A program made the translations under genes and the position numbers. A stretch of 64,000 nt of DNA from positions 88,984,729 through 89,048,728 of the forward strand of contig OX123183.2 in assembly GCA_944739405.2 (NCBI GenBank). Reading direction: 5' to 3'. Positions 22,263 through 33,658 of this stretch are shown piece after piece; positions within the stretch are counted from its first letter, which is position 1, and every line of letters starts with the position of its first letter. The notes beneath the pieces were generated by a model. It worked only from the letters and a program-made list of their open reading frames with translations, had not been told where the DNA came from and made no database searches. Origin of the DNA: Euclidia mi. Taxonomy: Eukaryota > Arthropoda > Insecta > Lepidoptera > Erebidae.

Positions 22263-23157
22263 AGAAGAGCCTGCCCATCGTACACTGTTCTTTTGGTTAT
22301 TGCAAAAATAAAAAATAAATATTTTGCAAGAAAATTATTTGATAATAGTGACATCTATCGGTCGCTATATGGCCATAAAACACTTTGAAGGTACCTATTT
22401 AGACTAACTATACTTTTACTAACAAACTTGCAACGGTCATAGATGGCACCACATATAAAACCAGTTTTGGATGATCCCTGTTTTGTTTGGGACTACGTAC
22501 AAAGGAGAGGTCAAGCTGTACACCGAAAACCACTCAACCGATTGTGATGAAACATATACTATTTTATAGGTTTGAGGATCCTTTGTACATGAGTGTAAGT
22601 TTTATTGAAATCAATTTCGCCATTTTAGAGATCTTTAGCAATATAGGGAAAGACAGACAGACATAAATTCTAAAAAATATCAAGTATTGCTTTTTACCTA
22701 GATTTTTTAGCTAATTTTCGCCAAAATATCTTTACTGTACAGACTTTTTCACCTCTACAGTTTTATTATAGTATAGATGAGTACCTCTCGTTTTAAAGAG
22801 TTGGGACTGTGATTTATACGTGTAGCGGTAACGTGGGAATATAACCAGGAATGAGGTTATGAAACATGCTAAACTCTTATCAAACCGACTATCTGGTATT
22901 ACCATTAGATTTCAGCACCAATAATTTTTTGTAAATGTAGTTTAAGCCCATTATTTCGTTATCGTTAAAATGGATCGACAACAAGGCCTTTCAAACTTGT
23001 TACCTACCTGTACCTGTAATTAATCATAAAGAATTTAACCAACAACAATAAAAGGTCAACATTAAATACATTCTTTTGTTGAAAATATACTGATGTTTAA
23101 CTTTTGAAATTGTGCTAGTTTTCTTTCAATAAAACACTGAAATAAAAGTAGGTTAAT

Positions 23158-23258
23158 GCATACATACATACATAGACACATGCCTGTTTCCCCGAAGGGG
23201 TAGGCAAAGGCATACTAAACGCCCACTTTTCGCCAGTGTTTTATCCCACGTAATATTT
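23158..23258 (-). mobile_element. Truncated SINE 3' end, right-arm copy
   Basis: Reverse copy of 20038-20138 (starts CATACATACATACATAGACACATGCC, with CCCCGAAGGGGTAGGCAAAGG). It keeps the intact CCCCTTCGGGG, whereas the left copy has CCCTTTCGGGG. Confidence 0.85.
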
Positions 23259-23738
23259 AAATAGGTTAATAGGTCTACGTAAAGCTACATATAGGCATAG
23301 AGAACAGACATCTTATTAGATGTTTCTTATAGCATTGGCCGTAATAAAAATAGTCGTCAAAAGATAAGGACGCCATAATGAAATACTTCTAGAACAATGC
23401 GAAGCACTCATAGACTAATAACCTGGTATATTAATGACGTCGAGTATCGTTCAACCGTACTAAAGTACTAAGTAAGTGTATATAAACAAAATAAGGTTGT
23501 TCAAGTGTCAGTTGAATAGAACTTCTTGTGCGGATCGGACACAGGGTTTGTCCATTAGCCTGATTACGGTCAAAATGTTCGCCCTCTGTGGAGGCTGCGG
23601 CCGCCGGTTTTCCTTTCTCTCCAAATGGACGTAACTATTAAATTTCGTCTCTTACTTCCAGATATTATTATGTAGACCACATAACCAAGATTAAAACTTA
23701 CATAGATTAAAAACGGTGTGTTCTAGATCAGGGTTGTT

Positions 23739-23976
23739 CATCATCATCATCATCAGCCTTTAAAAGTCCACTGCTGGACTAGGCCTCTCTTTTGAAAGGA
23801 GGAATTGGCCTACTATACCAAGCTGGCCAAACGGGTTGGTATAGGGTTTGTATCAAGTTTTCCTTCTCTTACAGTGCTGTTCTCTGCATAATATGCTCCC
23901 TCTGTCGGCTCTTACGACACCCATGGGATGATATGGGGTGATGACAATCCGTATTTTTAATCCGTCACCACACGGA
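23739..23976 (-). mobile_element. SINE with RTE-like tail, right-arm copy
   Basis: Reverse complement of 19320-19558, starting on the plus strand with CATCATCATCATCATCAGCC. Nearly identical to the left copy. Confidence 0.8.
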
Positions 23977-24130
23977 TAATTACGGGGGTCTAGATTACAA
24001 CGTAGGTAAGTTTTAGTTTTATAGAAGCAAACTTGATATCACTGTATTATCGTTGAACAGACTTCTTAATAGGTATTCATTACTTTAATGCCGTTTATTA
24101 CTAAACTTGACACTAGAACACATAGACGGC

Positions 24131-27100
24131 TAAAATAATATCGACACAATATACCTATACCTATTCCTTTGTCCTTCGTTTAATCCTTCAGATATCTATA
24201 CACGAATACGTTTGTAGAGAAACCAATAAAGATTATAACACATTGAATATGTCCCCCAAATACCTCTTATCTGCAGTATCCTATAGTAGTTGTTGTGTCT
24301 TGTCATTACCTCGAGCATCGGGCAGCGTTCGGCCACTCCATTGATAAAGACATATCTATAGGCATCAAATTGCAAGACTAGTCTAAATTAGTAGGCAGGC
24401 ACTTAATCACGCCCCAGTTACCTATAATTACCCAATGGCACAACAAATTAAGTGGCTGCCGCATGGCAATCCCTTTGAGGCTGTTTAAACAATAATTTTG
24501 CCGAGTTCGCATCGGTTTGATGTTTAATGACATTTCATATAAAATTATCGGTTTACTGATATTATCATTATACAGTACCTACATGTTTTGCAATTCGCTT
24601 GTTTAAATTATTTCGCTGTGAATCTGTTGCCTATGGGGATTTCGTTACTAGCACAGATCTATGTTGGCCTAACTATCGGGCGTTACAAAGCGCTTATATA
24701 TGGTTTCATTGTTTCGCTCAAGACCGTTAACTCAATAAGTGCTATAAGTATTTGGGAAACATGCACAAACAGAATATTTTGTTCTACAAAACTTTGATAA
24801 TATTCATGAGAGACGCGATATGAAATACATATTCTCTCGGAGTGTTGCTGGAAGCAACAACTATTGTTAATTGGTGTGGCGCTGAGCAACATCACATACG
24901 TCAGCTTTAGTGGTCCGTAACTTACTCAGCTTGATCTAGGATACTATCAAAACGACTCTAACAAGTTTGCCTCTTATAAATGGCTTTCATTTGCTTTTAC
25001 GAAACAAAATGTGGTGATACAAGTTATCTGGTGTATTTCTAAGCTAATTTAACTTCAAAGATAACCTATTTCGAATTTATTTTAAGAAAATAAGCTACTG
25101 TAATTTAATACTCCCTTGCTTCATATTCCGTACGAAAACTTTAAAGTGCATTAAATTACGACGAATGGACGATATTGTTGAATCTAGACAAATTGCAGTT
25201 TTCCCGGCGGTTAATATTTGAGCGTCTCCCTAAATTTCTATTAGCGGAGAAGTACAAGTGAAATTTTGTTCGACACGAATTTACTGCAGTTCATAAGGAA
25301 GTGGAAGAGGGATGTCTGTCATTACTCATGAGCGTGCCTAGAAAAAAATTCTTTACTTCTGTAGCCTACTTTATGCCATATACGTACGTACCTAGTTTAT
25401 ATTCGCTATGAGGTCACTCTGACTGATGCCTCTTCTTGTTTACAACGTCCACCAATATGAGATCCATATTTCTTTGTGATGCTGCCAAATTACTTAATTC
25501 AGCTACAAAAACTAATATTTCACGTCTGAAAGTATTTCATCAGTGAATGTATTGATATTTTCAGTCACAATATCCAATTATTATATCTTTCTATTTGATT
25601 CAATAAAGACAACAATGGGAACATAAAAGTAGAAGCTTCGAATTCAGTCTGGCAGTTAATTAACAATAGTACTTGGGAACAATTGATTCTGTTCATTTCA
25701 ATGTGCCCCTTTTAAATATTAAAACTATGCTTTTATATTTGCTGGGCTGTTCTTTTGTGTGCACACTTATATAAGCAATTAAATCAATTAAAGTTTTACT
25801 TTGAGTACGTAGCATATGTGTTATTACATCACAGTATCGTCAGGACAATTCACTGAGGCAGCCATTAATTATAACGGGTGCGCGGACAAAAACTTGATAA
25901 TTGCCTTCATTACCCTTTGGAGAACCTCCAGTGGGAAACTAACACATTAGCGATATGCATGTGAACGTTTGCTTCATAAAATATTTCTCAACAAATTCAC
26001 GGACGAAGTAAGCGATCTGGCTGGAACACTATGAATAAAATTATCATTTTGCAGAATTGATTCTGGAACACAGTAAAATACATGTACAATACAGCCTGCT
26101 TATGAGTGTCTATTCGTTTGACTTCGGTATTATTTTATGTAATTGGTACAATGGCCAATTCGCGATTTATATCGTGAATTGGGCTGCATAATTAATTTTA
26201 TTGCTAGTTCAGCCTCATTAAATTTGCGTGCGTCATACTGTTTGGAGCGTTTATTGGGTATATACTCACCACAGTAATAAAAACCAATAATATTTTTTCG
26301 AATTATTGTAATGATTTACTCTACCAACATGTGAAATGCTGAAGCCTCAATAAAAAATAACCAATAAGCAAAATATCAATCAAAAGTAACACTGACATAT
26401 GGAATATGCAAAAGTATTGAATTATCATCCCAACCAGGCACAGATGTGTATCAAAAGTCGGCTACAATAAATTCTAACCTCGGCATCAAATAACATTATC
26501 AATTTCACCGGATGCGATGCGTGTTGATCGACAAACAGTAGGATTGCCTGAGTTTCACCCGCCGCCGAGTAGGTATATTCGGCAGCTTGAAAATTGCCGT
26601 CATATTTCAGTGTCAAACGTGCCGAGGCAAATAACTTCCTTAGGTATTACGCTCAAACTTTATGCGAGAGAATCAGTGATGGATGTAAACAATAAGTACG
26701 TAGTTCTTAGTAGCATCATCCGCTTTAGACGATTTATGGAGTCAATATTTGGGTTCGATAACTTATTTTATCCCTAGGATACTAACACATTAGCTTATAG
26801 TTATACTTACCATAAAAATATAATTACTTGCTTTACTAATAAAGTAATTAATTATATTTTTATGGTACGTGGATTGGTACTGGAAATACTCGTAGGAACT
26901 GTTATACATATTTCGGCTGTGCACATGATTAAATAAAAAAGTAATAGGTAAGGGACACAAGATTCATAGATTATCCAAGAAGAATACCTAATAATAATAT
27001 TAGCCTTTTTAAAACCATACCAATGGTGGGCACGGGATTTTTTACTATAATAAGTTGCAAGACTTATACTACTACGGTGGCTAAATCAGCAATTTGACAG

Positions 27101-27381
27101 TCTTCAAGCTTCGAATTCTGTTAATAACAATATTCTAGATTCTTTATATGTATTTGTATAAGCAAAATTTTCTCTCATTTCACTGCAAATTTGAGCTGTT
27201 TTGCTTTTATCGTGGATAAGTTAGAAATTTCTAATAGTGGGTACTTTCGAGAGACATTACAAGTTTCTGTCTCGTAAACTTGATAAACTATTTAACATCA
27301 AAGTTACTATAGTTAGTCATTGGCTGACCGGTCATCCAAATTTGGAGAGAGCTTCTAAATATACTTAAAAGTTTATACGAG
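24131..27381. other. 3.2 kb without recognisable features
   Basis: AT-rich, apparently low-copy within this window. Two imperfect hairpins occur: CCAATTCGCGAT..ATCGTGAATTGG near 26155-26182, and 26808-26867. Overlapping short frames on both strands near 24590-24895 and 26425-26777 have no recognised domains. This is the best candidate here for non-repetitive intron or intergenic DNA. Confidence 0.4.
26808..26867. repeat. AT-rich 60-bp hairpin
   Basis: TACCATAAAAATATAATTAC pairs with its near reverse complement ending ATTATATTTTTATGGTA at 26867; the arms differ by a short insertion near the loop. It could be a tiny MITE or a template-switch product. Confidence 0.65.
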
Positions 27382-27389
27382 AAATTATT

Positions 27390-30012
27390 AATTTATTTAT
27401 TTATTTATTTATTATACACTTTATTGTACACTTTTACAAATATGTTAAAGAAATTTACATATGTAAGATACAGTACAATGGGCGGTCTTATCGCTAAAAG
27501 CGATTTCTACCAGGCAACCTTTGGATGGAGATATTATTGGTAGGATAGAAATGGTAGTTGTAAGCGTACCAGTAAAGATGCATGTAGATATATATTATAT
27601 TTAAATATATATAGGTTATATAATACTAAGACAATATATATACACATACATAAATACTTATACATACATAGATATACATACATACATAAATAATGTTTAA
27701 TACATATAATTATGCTTAGTAGAACGGGAAGAAACTAGAAATATCATAATGATAGATAGTACTCCTTAACTAAGGATTTGAACCTGGTTATCGTCTGAGC
27801 CTGTCTTATATGTAACGGTAATGCATTCCATAGACGAACAGCTGTGACAGAAAATGATTTATCATAAAAGGTTGTGGAATGTACCGGCATCTTCAGTTTC
27901 ATGTTTTCTGATGACCTTAAATAACGGTTATGCGTATCATGAGGGAATTCGAATCGTCCTTTAAGATAGGAAGGAGTTGAAGGGTTAAAAAGTATATTGT
28001 ACAACAAAGAAAGAATGTGAGCATTCCGGCGATGTCGTATAGGTAACCACTTGAGCTGTGTTCGAAATTGTGAAACATGATCATATTTGCGTAGTCCAAA
28101 TATGAATCGTATACAGAGATTTTGAAGGCGCTCAAGTTTGTCTAGCTGGTTTTCGGCGATATCTAGATAGCTGACATCTGCATAATTAATAATGGGTAAA
28201 AGAAGAGAGTTTGCAAGTGCAATTTTGGTGGCAGTTGGGAGAAAATTTCTAAGTCTTCTCAATGAACCGGCTGAGGCAAACACTTTTCGGCTCACCTCTT
28301 GAATCTGCGACCGCCACGTTAATGTAGAGTCCATTGTTATACCGAGATTCTTTACTTTTTCTTGTATTGGAATAACAGTGCCATCGAAGGTAACGTGAGG
28401 CAGCTGAGACCAGTCAATTTTCGTTGTCATTCTTGCGCTCCCAATAACAATGACCTGGGTTTTAGAGGGATTGACTTTAAGCCCAAAGGATTTGCTCCAA
28501 CTGCTGATATGCATCAGGTCACTGTTAATGGCACCTATAGAAGAAGAAATTTGTGCCAATGGTGACTGCGTGTAGATTTGGAGATCATCTGCATAAAGGT
28601 GATAGGAACAGCGAAGGTCATTTGATATAGAATTTATAAAAATTGCGAAGAGTAAAGGAGACAACACGCCACCCTGGGGCACACCAACAGTTATGTCACA
28701 CCAACTAGAATGTGAATTTTCGATGCATATACACTGTCGGCGGCCACACAGGTAACTACGAAACCAATCAATCACCGTAGGAGATATGTTAAGAGAGCAT
28801 AGACGGCCAAGTAGAATATCAAAATCCACTGTGTTGAAAGCGTTGCTAAAATCTAGCAGAGCAAGGATTGTAAGCTGACCGTCCTCCATACCAGGCCTGA
28901 TGTCATCCGTAATATTGACTAAGGAAGTGACGGTACTATGACCCGAACGGAAGCCGGACTGGAAGGGATTAAGAAGATTGTTTTTGGAGAGGAAGGAGTT
29001 AATTTGGTTGTAGGCGAGACGTTCGAGGACTTTGGAGAGGAATGGTAAGATAGAGATTGGTCGATAATCAGAAAAGGATGAAGGATGAGATTTTTTTGGG
29101 ATTGGGGTTATTAAGGCGTCCTTCCAGAATGATGGGAATACACCACTAGACATGGAATAATTAAGGATGTGGGTAATGATAGGTAGGATTAAATCGAGGA
29201 TTGGAAGGATCATATTACGGCTGACGCAGTCGTTACCAACAGCGTTCGACGTGATGGATAAAATGCTCTTCTTAACATCACTATCGGTGAAGTGATTAAA
29301 GACGAATGGTGAATAACTAGGGGTGGGCAGTGATGAAAGATAATTAATAGTGCTTGTCTTAGTAGTCCTATCAATATTGGACGAAGCAGAGAAATGTTGA
29401 TTGAGCAAGTCAATATTGAAGTCATGAGGAATAGTGTTTAGGCGTGCTTTGCCGACCCCCAGGGTTTTAAGAAATTTCCAGACTTTTGCCGGATCACCGT
29501 TTTTTACAGAACGATGGATATGTTGGCGTTGTGCATCCCTACACACCCTATTGCAGTGATTCCTAATTGCTACATATTTTTGTAAGTTGGAAGCATCCGG
29601 TTTAATTTTATATTTAAATTTAGCTGCAGCTTTTTTGTGTAACAACCGTTTGATGTTATCAGTGAGCCAAGGCGAAGGACGATGCTTTAGTTTCACAGGT
29701 CGAATTGGCGCATGCTTGTCAAAAAGTTCTATGATTTTATCTGTAAAGAGGCTGACCTTTTCATTGACAGATTCAGAGGTCATGAGTGGATTCCAGTCGA
29801 TATCTCTGGCATCTTTATATAGATTTTCTGTGTTCATGCCACCAAAATTGCGCTGCAATAGAACTTTAGGTTTAGTCTTAGGAGGGCGGATTTTATAAGA
29901 TATGAAGAGTAAGTCGTGATAAGAGAACATGTCTGCTGGGTATTGCCCGTGGGTAGCGACATGTTGTCTTGAAGAAACCATGATTAAGTCAAGAATAGTA
30001 ATATTCAATATT
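27390..30012 (-). mobile_element. 5'-truncated CR1/Jockey-group LINE, largely intact
   Basis: A 2.6-kb minus-strand element with a (TTTA)n tail at 27390-27413, a ~330-bp 3' untranslated region and one long open frame. An 8-bp AT-rich direct repeat AAATTATT at 27382-27389 and 30013-30020 is a plausible target duplication, though it is short enough to occur by chance. The 3' untranslated region matches 10203-10445 and 33090-33235, so the family has at least three copies here. The long uninterrupted frame suggests fairly recent insertion. Confidence 0.85.
27744..30008 (-). CDS. LINE ORF2: endonuclease remnant plus reverse transcriptase
   Basis: Frame of 754 codons with no stop. The first ~40 residues are the tail of an AP-like endonuclease: LDLIMVS and SYHDLLF, where the final catalytic histidine of this nuclease family normally lies. 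A linker follows, then reverse transcriptase: SDYRPISILPFLSKVLER, LALLDFSNAFNTVDF (first catalytic Asp), VGVPQGGVLSPLLFAIF and the catalytic YADD (HLYADDLQIY, about residue 470). The C-terminus contains LKWLPIRHRRNAHILSLLYN, then RLWNALPLHIR. The first codon of the frame is TTG, not ATG, because the real start was lost in 5' truncation. The polymerase would make primer-extended cDNA at nicked target DNA, but this copy lacks most of its endonuclease. The exact clade (CR1, Rex1, Daphne or other) is not settled. Confidence 0.9.
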   Translation of the reverse strand: MNITILDLIMVSSRQHVATHGQYPADMFSYHDLLFISYKIRPPKTKPKVLLQRNFGGMNTENLYKDARDIDWNPLMTSESVNEKVSLFTDKIIELFDKHAPIRPVKLKHRPSPWLTDNIKRLLHKKAAAKFKYKIKPDASNLQKYVAIRNHCNRVCRDAQRQHIHRSVKNGDPAKVWKFLKTLGVGKARLNTIPHDFNIDLLNQHFSASSNIDRTTKTSTINYLSSLPTPSYSPFVFNHFTDSDVKKSILSITSNAVGNDCVSRNMILPILDLILPIITHILNYSMSSGVFPSFWKDALITPIPKKSHPSSFSDYRPISILPFLSKVLERLAYNQINSFLSKNNLLNPFQSGFRSGHSTVTSLVNITDDIRPGMEDGQLTILALLDFSNAFNTVDFDILLGRLCSLNISPTVIDWFRSYLCGRRQCICIENSHSSWCDITVGVPQGGVLSPLLFAIFINSISNDLRCSYHLYADDLQIYTQSPLAQISSSIGAINSDLMHISSWSKSFGLKVNPSKTQVIVIGSARMTTKIDWSQLPHVTFDGTVIPIQEKVKNLGITMDSTLTWRSQIQEVSRKVFASAGSLRRLRNFLPTATKIALANSLLLPIINYADVSYLDIAENQLDKLERLQNLCIRFIFGLRKYDHVSQFRTQLKWLPIRHRRNAHILSLLYNILFNPSTPSYLKGRFEFPHDTHNRYLRSSENMKLKMPVHSTTFYDKSFSVTAVRLWNALPLHIRQAQTITRFKSLVKEYYLSL

Positions 30013-30020
30013 AAATTATT

Positions 30021-30696
30021 TTGTCAAAATCGGAGTCAAATGGCAGTTTTAGATAATATCGGCAATTATTCCTATGACGATTAGATGTTGATGATAAAGA
30101 ATTGCCATTATTCCTAAAAAAAAAACAATATATCTGTTATTTTGGTATGAAAGGTTTTTGCTGAAATCGACAAAAGAAACGACGTCATACTGAAACTGAA
30201 ATGGAAACCTCAAAAATAGTTGTTGTTAAAAATATTATTTTTCCTTTTCAGCTAACCAGTTTATTTTTAAGTCGGTTAATTTTTTTTACGCTTTTGTCTT
30301 ATTATGGAGTCGCGCGAGAAATATTAACAGCTTATCTTATAACTCTCTTTCTCATTAGTGAGTGAATATTGTTATGCGGCGTACAAGTGTTAGATCTAAA
30401 TAAATAAATAGTAGGCACATGATTTATTTCTTAAACGTAGTCCACAGGTTTAAGAAATCAATTCTTACCACTGCACTGTTTCATTCTAAAAACCATTCGT
30501 AAGAGCGAATTGCTTCAACATTTATTCTAAGAATCACTTACTAAACACAATATTGAAAATATGGTCTTGCGGCGTTTATAGTTCGAAATATGTAGGTACC
30601 TAGAAGTCCTCTTAATCGCATACATTGTAAATATATATTTATATATTTATTAATAGACTAATACTAGTCCGGTCAATTTAGCCATCCAAGAGTTCA
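30021..30696. other. No gene recognised
   Basis: AT-rich flank with no repeats identified. Confidence 0.4.
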
Positions 30697-30955
30697 AATA
30701 TTTAAAGAAAAACAAAAAACCCGACTGCATAAAAACTAAAAAGAAAGAAACAAGCCCAGTAGTTAAGAATTCTGTTAAGTAATAATTATGCAGAACAGAA
30801 TGACACACAGTCGGGGCCCCTTGGGAAGATTTGAATGTGCCCCGACTGTGAGTCGTTCTGATCTGCATATTACTTAACAGAATTCTTAACTACTGGGTTT
30901 GTTTCTTTCTTTTTAGTTTTTATGCAGTCGGGTTTTTTGTTTTTCTTTAAATATT
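30697..30955. mobile_element. ~260-bp near-palindromic element
   Basis: Two ~115-bp inverted arms around a ~25-base loop. The left arm runs AATATTTAAAG..CAAAAAACCCGACTGC..AAGAATTCTGTTAAGTAAT..CACAGTCGGGGC. The right arm is its near-exact reverse complement with a few substitutions and a 4-base gap. The CCCGACTGC/GCAGTCGGG motif near each end also closes the repeat fragment at 31458. It has no coding capacity or clear target duplication. It may be a foldback MITE or an inverted duplication of one end of that larger repeat. Confidence 0.75.
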
Positions 30956-31734
30956 TTATTTTATTCTTTTTAGTTACGATTTATTGACTTCGTTATAAGA
31001 TGGTAAATTTCACAATCAAGTGTTTGTATATCGTTTATACTTGAAACAAAAACTTAAATCAATAAGTAAGAAAATTAGCGAGAATTTTTTTTGTTAAACA
31101 ACTTTACATCGTTATATCTCCTAAACTATTATTTTAAATAAAAATGGTAAAAGGAACCTTAATATGATTTTAAAATACCTATTCAACGACACCCCATTTG
31201 ACATAGTTCATCGACTTTTTGTTTTTTCATTTTGACAATATGGCGTCTGGTTGTCGTTGTGGTGAATTTTGATTACTTTTATGTCTTTAGTGACACTCGC
31301 AAGGTTAAGATGAATCGATTGACGTAAGAATCATCAAAATCGGCCTACCCATTTGGTCTCTAGAACGCCACATAGAAACAAACATACATACTTACATACA
31401 TACATACATACATAGACTGATAAACACATTACCCTCCTTTGCGTCGCGCAGTCGGGTAAAAATTCGCACCTACCTGAAAATTTGTAGGATTGTTCTGAAC
31501 ACCATCATAAATGAAATCAAAACAATCCTAAACGATCCAACAACTGGAAGAATTTAATCTGGAAATTAAAAGAGGTCACAAAATGGGTTTTTCGCGCTTT
31601 TCAGCAAAACGGTAAGTTTTATCATAAAATTAGCCCGACTAATATGTAGATTGATCAAATAATTATCTATCTGTTTCGAATGTTATTGTATTATGTCAAT
31701 AACTTGTTGAGTGTTCGCGCTAGTGCTACTTTCT
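30956..31734. repeat. Probable dispersed repeat ending GCAGTCGGG
   Basis: Within it, 31190-31458 carries phrases I know from lepidopteran repeats: GAATCATCAAAATCGGCCTACCC, an (ACAT)n run at 31380-31415, then ACCCTCCTTTGCGTCGCGCAGTCGGG. The last nine bases match the inner motif of the palindrome to the left, so 30717-31458 may be one element. The remainder (31460-31734) holds nothing recognisable. Confidence 0.4.
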
Positions 31735-31743
31735 GCTGTTATA

Positions 31744-31888
31744 TTTTTTTTTATAGACTCACGCCTGTATCCTCGAAGAGGTAAGCAGAGGTGTAATATT
31801 ACACCCACATTTCGACATGAATTTTTAGGTCCCGCGTAATAGGAGGCGAGCCTATATTGCCGTTACCGGGCACATCACCAGACTCCGT
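31744..31888 (-). mobile_element. 5'-truncated SINE (RTE-like 3' end)
   Basis: The last ~145 bp of the SINE family at 5949, on the minus strand (CACGCCTGTATCCTCGAAGAGGTAAGCAGAGG first). It is flanked by GCTGTTATA at 31735-31743 and 31889-31897; part of that repeat (GCTG) could also be SINE sequence, so the duplication may be shorter. Confidence 0.75.
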
Positions 31889-31959
31889 GCTGTTATAACT
31901 TTACAGAAATAATTCTCTTTCTCCCTGAAAAAAGTTCATAAACCATCATTTACCGTTCT

Positions 31960-32012
31960 CATAGTAAGAAGAGGGCCCTGCCCAGCAGTGTGACTGTGCT
32001 GATGATGATGAC
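31960..32012 (+). repeat. RTE/SINE 3' tail scrap
   Basis: GAGGGCCCTGCCCAGCAGTGTGACTGTGCTGATGATGATGACG resembles the CAGCAGTGGAC..GGCTGATGATGATGA tails of the RTE-related elements. Only the tail remains. Confidence 0.55.
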
Positions 32013-32538
32013 GTTAATAATTATTTTAAGTTTTCCTTAATCTAATTATCAGGTTTCGGTTTAAACCTATGTAGCTATATATCATTCCTCTTTGTATCAT
32101 AATATATGTACAATGCAATGAAGGCTGCATCCCTACAACATTTAACCAAGACATTCTCGTACACAGTGAATGGATAATGTGGTATCGTAATACGTTGTGT
32201 GTATTTGATTGTGTGCTTAGCTGAAGGCACGTCAAAGGTAAACTAGTTTGTATAGCTTTAACAAGCTATGCGCTAGCTCTTTAAGTACATAGACGGTTCA
32301 AGTTCGGGTTGATAATACGGTATTGAACGAAATGAAGTCATTCTAGGAGACCTAAAGGCTTTAGATTATCTGCATTTGAAATTAATAATAAGAATGATTA
32401 CTTCAGGAATATTATCTCAGTAACATGTGTAGTGACTTAGTGAGGCATGAGATATATATTTCTATTTTTTACTAAGTATGTACTAGGAATAAAGCCTGTA
32501 ACGCTAGGCTGTAGCATAAATTCAACATATTTTTAAAA
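32013..32538. other. No gene recognised
   Basis: AT-rich interval; nothing identified. Confidence 0.4.
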
Positions 32539-32868
32539 CAATTTCGAGCACAGCTCAAGTGGTTACCTATACGACATCGCCGGAATGCTCATATTCTCTC
32601 TTTGCTGTACAACATATTGTTTAACCCTTCAACTCCTTCCTATCTTAAAGGACGATTCGAGTTCCTTCATGATACGCATAACCGTTATTTAAGGTCATCA
32701 GAAAATTTGAAACTAAAAATGCCGGTACATTCCACAGCACTGTATGACAAATCTTTTTGTGTTACCGCTGTTCGCCTTTGGAATGCTTTACCATTACATA
32801 TAAGACAGGCTCAAACGATAACTAAATTTAAAGCTTCAGTAAAGGCTCACTATCTATCACTATAACTT
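32539..32868 (+). pseudogene. LINE ORF2 C-terminus, truncated
   Basis: Open from the truncation point (QFRAQLKWLPIRHRRNAHIL) to a natural stop after KAHYLSL, with no start codon. It differs from the minus-strand copy by scattered substitutions (for example AHYLSL against EYYLSL), so the two inserted independently. No catalytic domain remains. Confidence 0.85.
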
Positions 32869-33235
32869 CTTCTAGTTCTACAAAATAGGTACATGTAAGT
32901 ATTAAATATGTGTATGTATATGTATGTATGTATGTATGTATAAGTATGTATGTATGTTTATGTATATGTATATAATTATGTCTATCATTTATTATCATAT
33001 TACAGGAATGAATATAGGTATATTAAGTATGTATATATTATATAGCTTTGTTTACTTTGTTTACACATGCAACTACCGATTTTCTCCTACCAATAATATT
33101 TCCATCCAAAGGTTGCCTGGTAGAAATCGCTTTCAGCGATAAGGCCGCCCTTTGTACTATAGTTAGTTATAAGATCTCTAATAATGTTTTTTAATGTGTA
33201 CAATAAAGTGTAAATAAATAAATAAATAAATATAC
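32539..33235 (+). mobile_element. Second truncated copy of the 27390 LINE
   Basis: A plus-strand copy of the last ~700 bp of the family at 27390: C-terminal coding (32539-32865), then a 3' untranslated region with GGTTGCCTGGTAGAAATCGC..GATAAGGCCGCC and an (AAAT)n tail at 33215-33235. A (TATG)n run at 32907-32960 has expanded inside the untranslated region. No clear target duplication. Confidence 0.85.
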
Positions 33236-33447
33236 CATAGCTAACAAAATAAATAGCAACTGGAACAGATTACATAACTAACTTTTAAAGGGCACTATAT
33301 AAAGCAACGGCAAACGGAAGAGAGGAAAATCGGAAATGTATTGAGCATGCGTTAAAAAATTCTTCCGCAGCGCTGTCGACCGTAGCGCACCCTGGAGACT
33401 GGCAGCATTGCCACGTTGAATGGCAATGGTTATTTACTACACGAAAT
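33236..33447. other. Short intergenic flank
   Basis: No feature seen; it precedes the target duplication of the next element. Confidence 0.4.
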
Positions 33448-33658
33448 ATAGGCCAGACTTAGTTAGTTAATTAGTTAGTTGGACAGGTGTTTTCCGCACT
33501 TAGCCACTGAATTGGGCCATTGTGCGTGAGCAGTGACACAGTTGTCGCCTGCTACTTATACCATCCAAGCTCCTTCCAGAAGGCCATGAGTTGACCAGTG
33601 TTGCATATGGCTTCGCTCACGGTTCTGGGATTGTTCAGGAACCTCGTCCGTTGGTCGC

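Larger units (their letters stand above)
22320..24130 (-). repeat. Right arm of ~5-kb inverted repeat
   Basis: Reverse complement of 19165-20976: position x on the left pairs with roughly 43296 minus x. Differences noticed include CACGTTACCGC against CACATTACCGC and TTTTATTGTTG against TTTCATTGTTG. It contains the mirrored SINEs. It ends at GACGGC (24125-24130). Confidence 0.95.

Noticed and set aside
19165..24130. DNA transposon with 1.8-kb terminal inverted repeats
   Set aside because: No transposase in the centre, no target duplication at the outer edges, and the arms contain ordinary SINE insertions with their own histories. Kept as an unexplained palindrome instead.
32907..33020. Low-complexity M/Y-rich short protein
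   Set aside because: It is a translation of a (TATG)n microsatellite inside a LINE 3' untranslated region.
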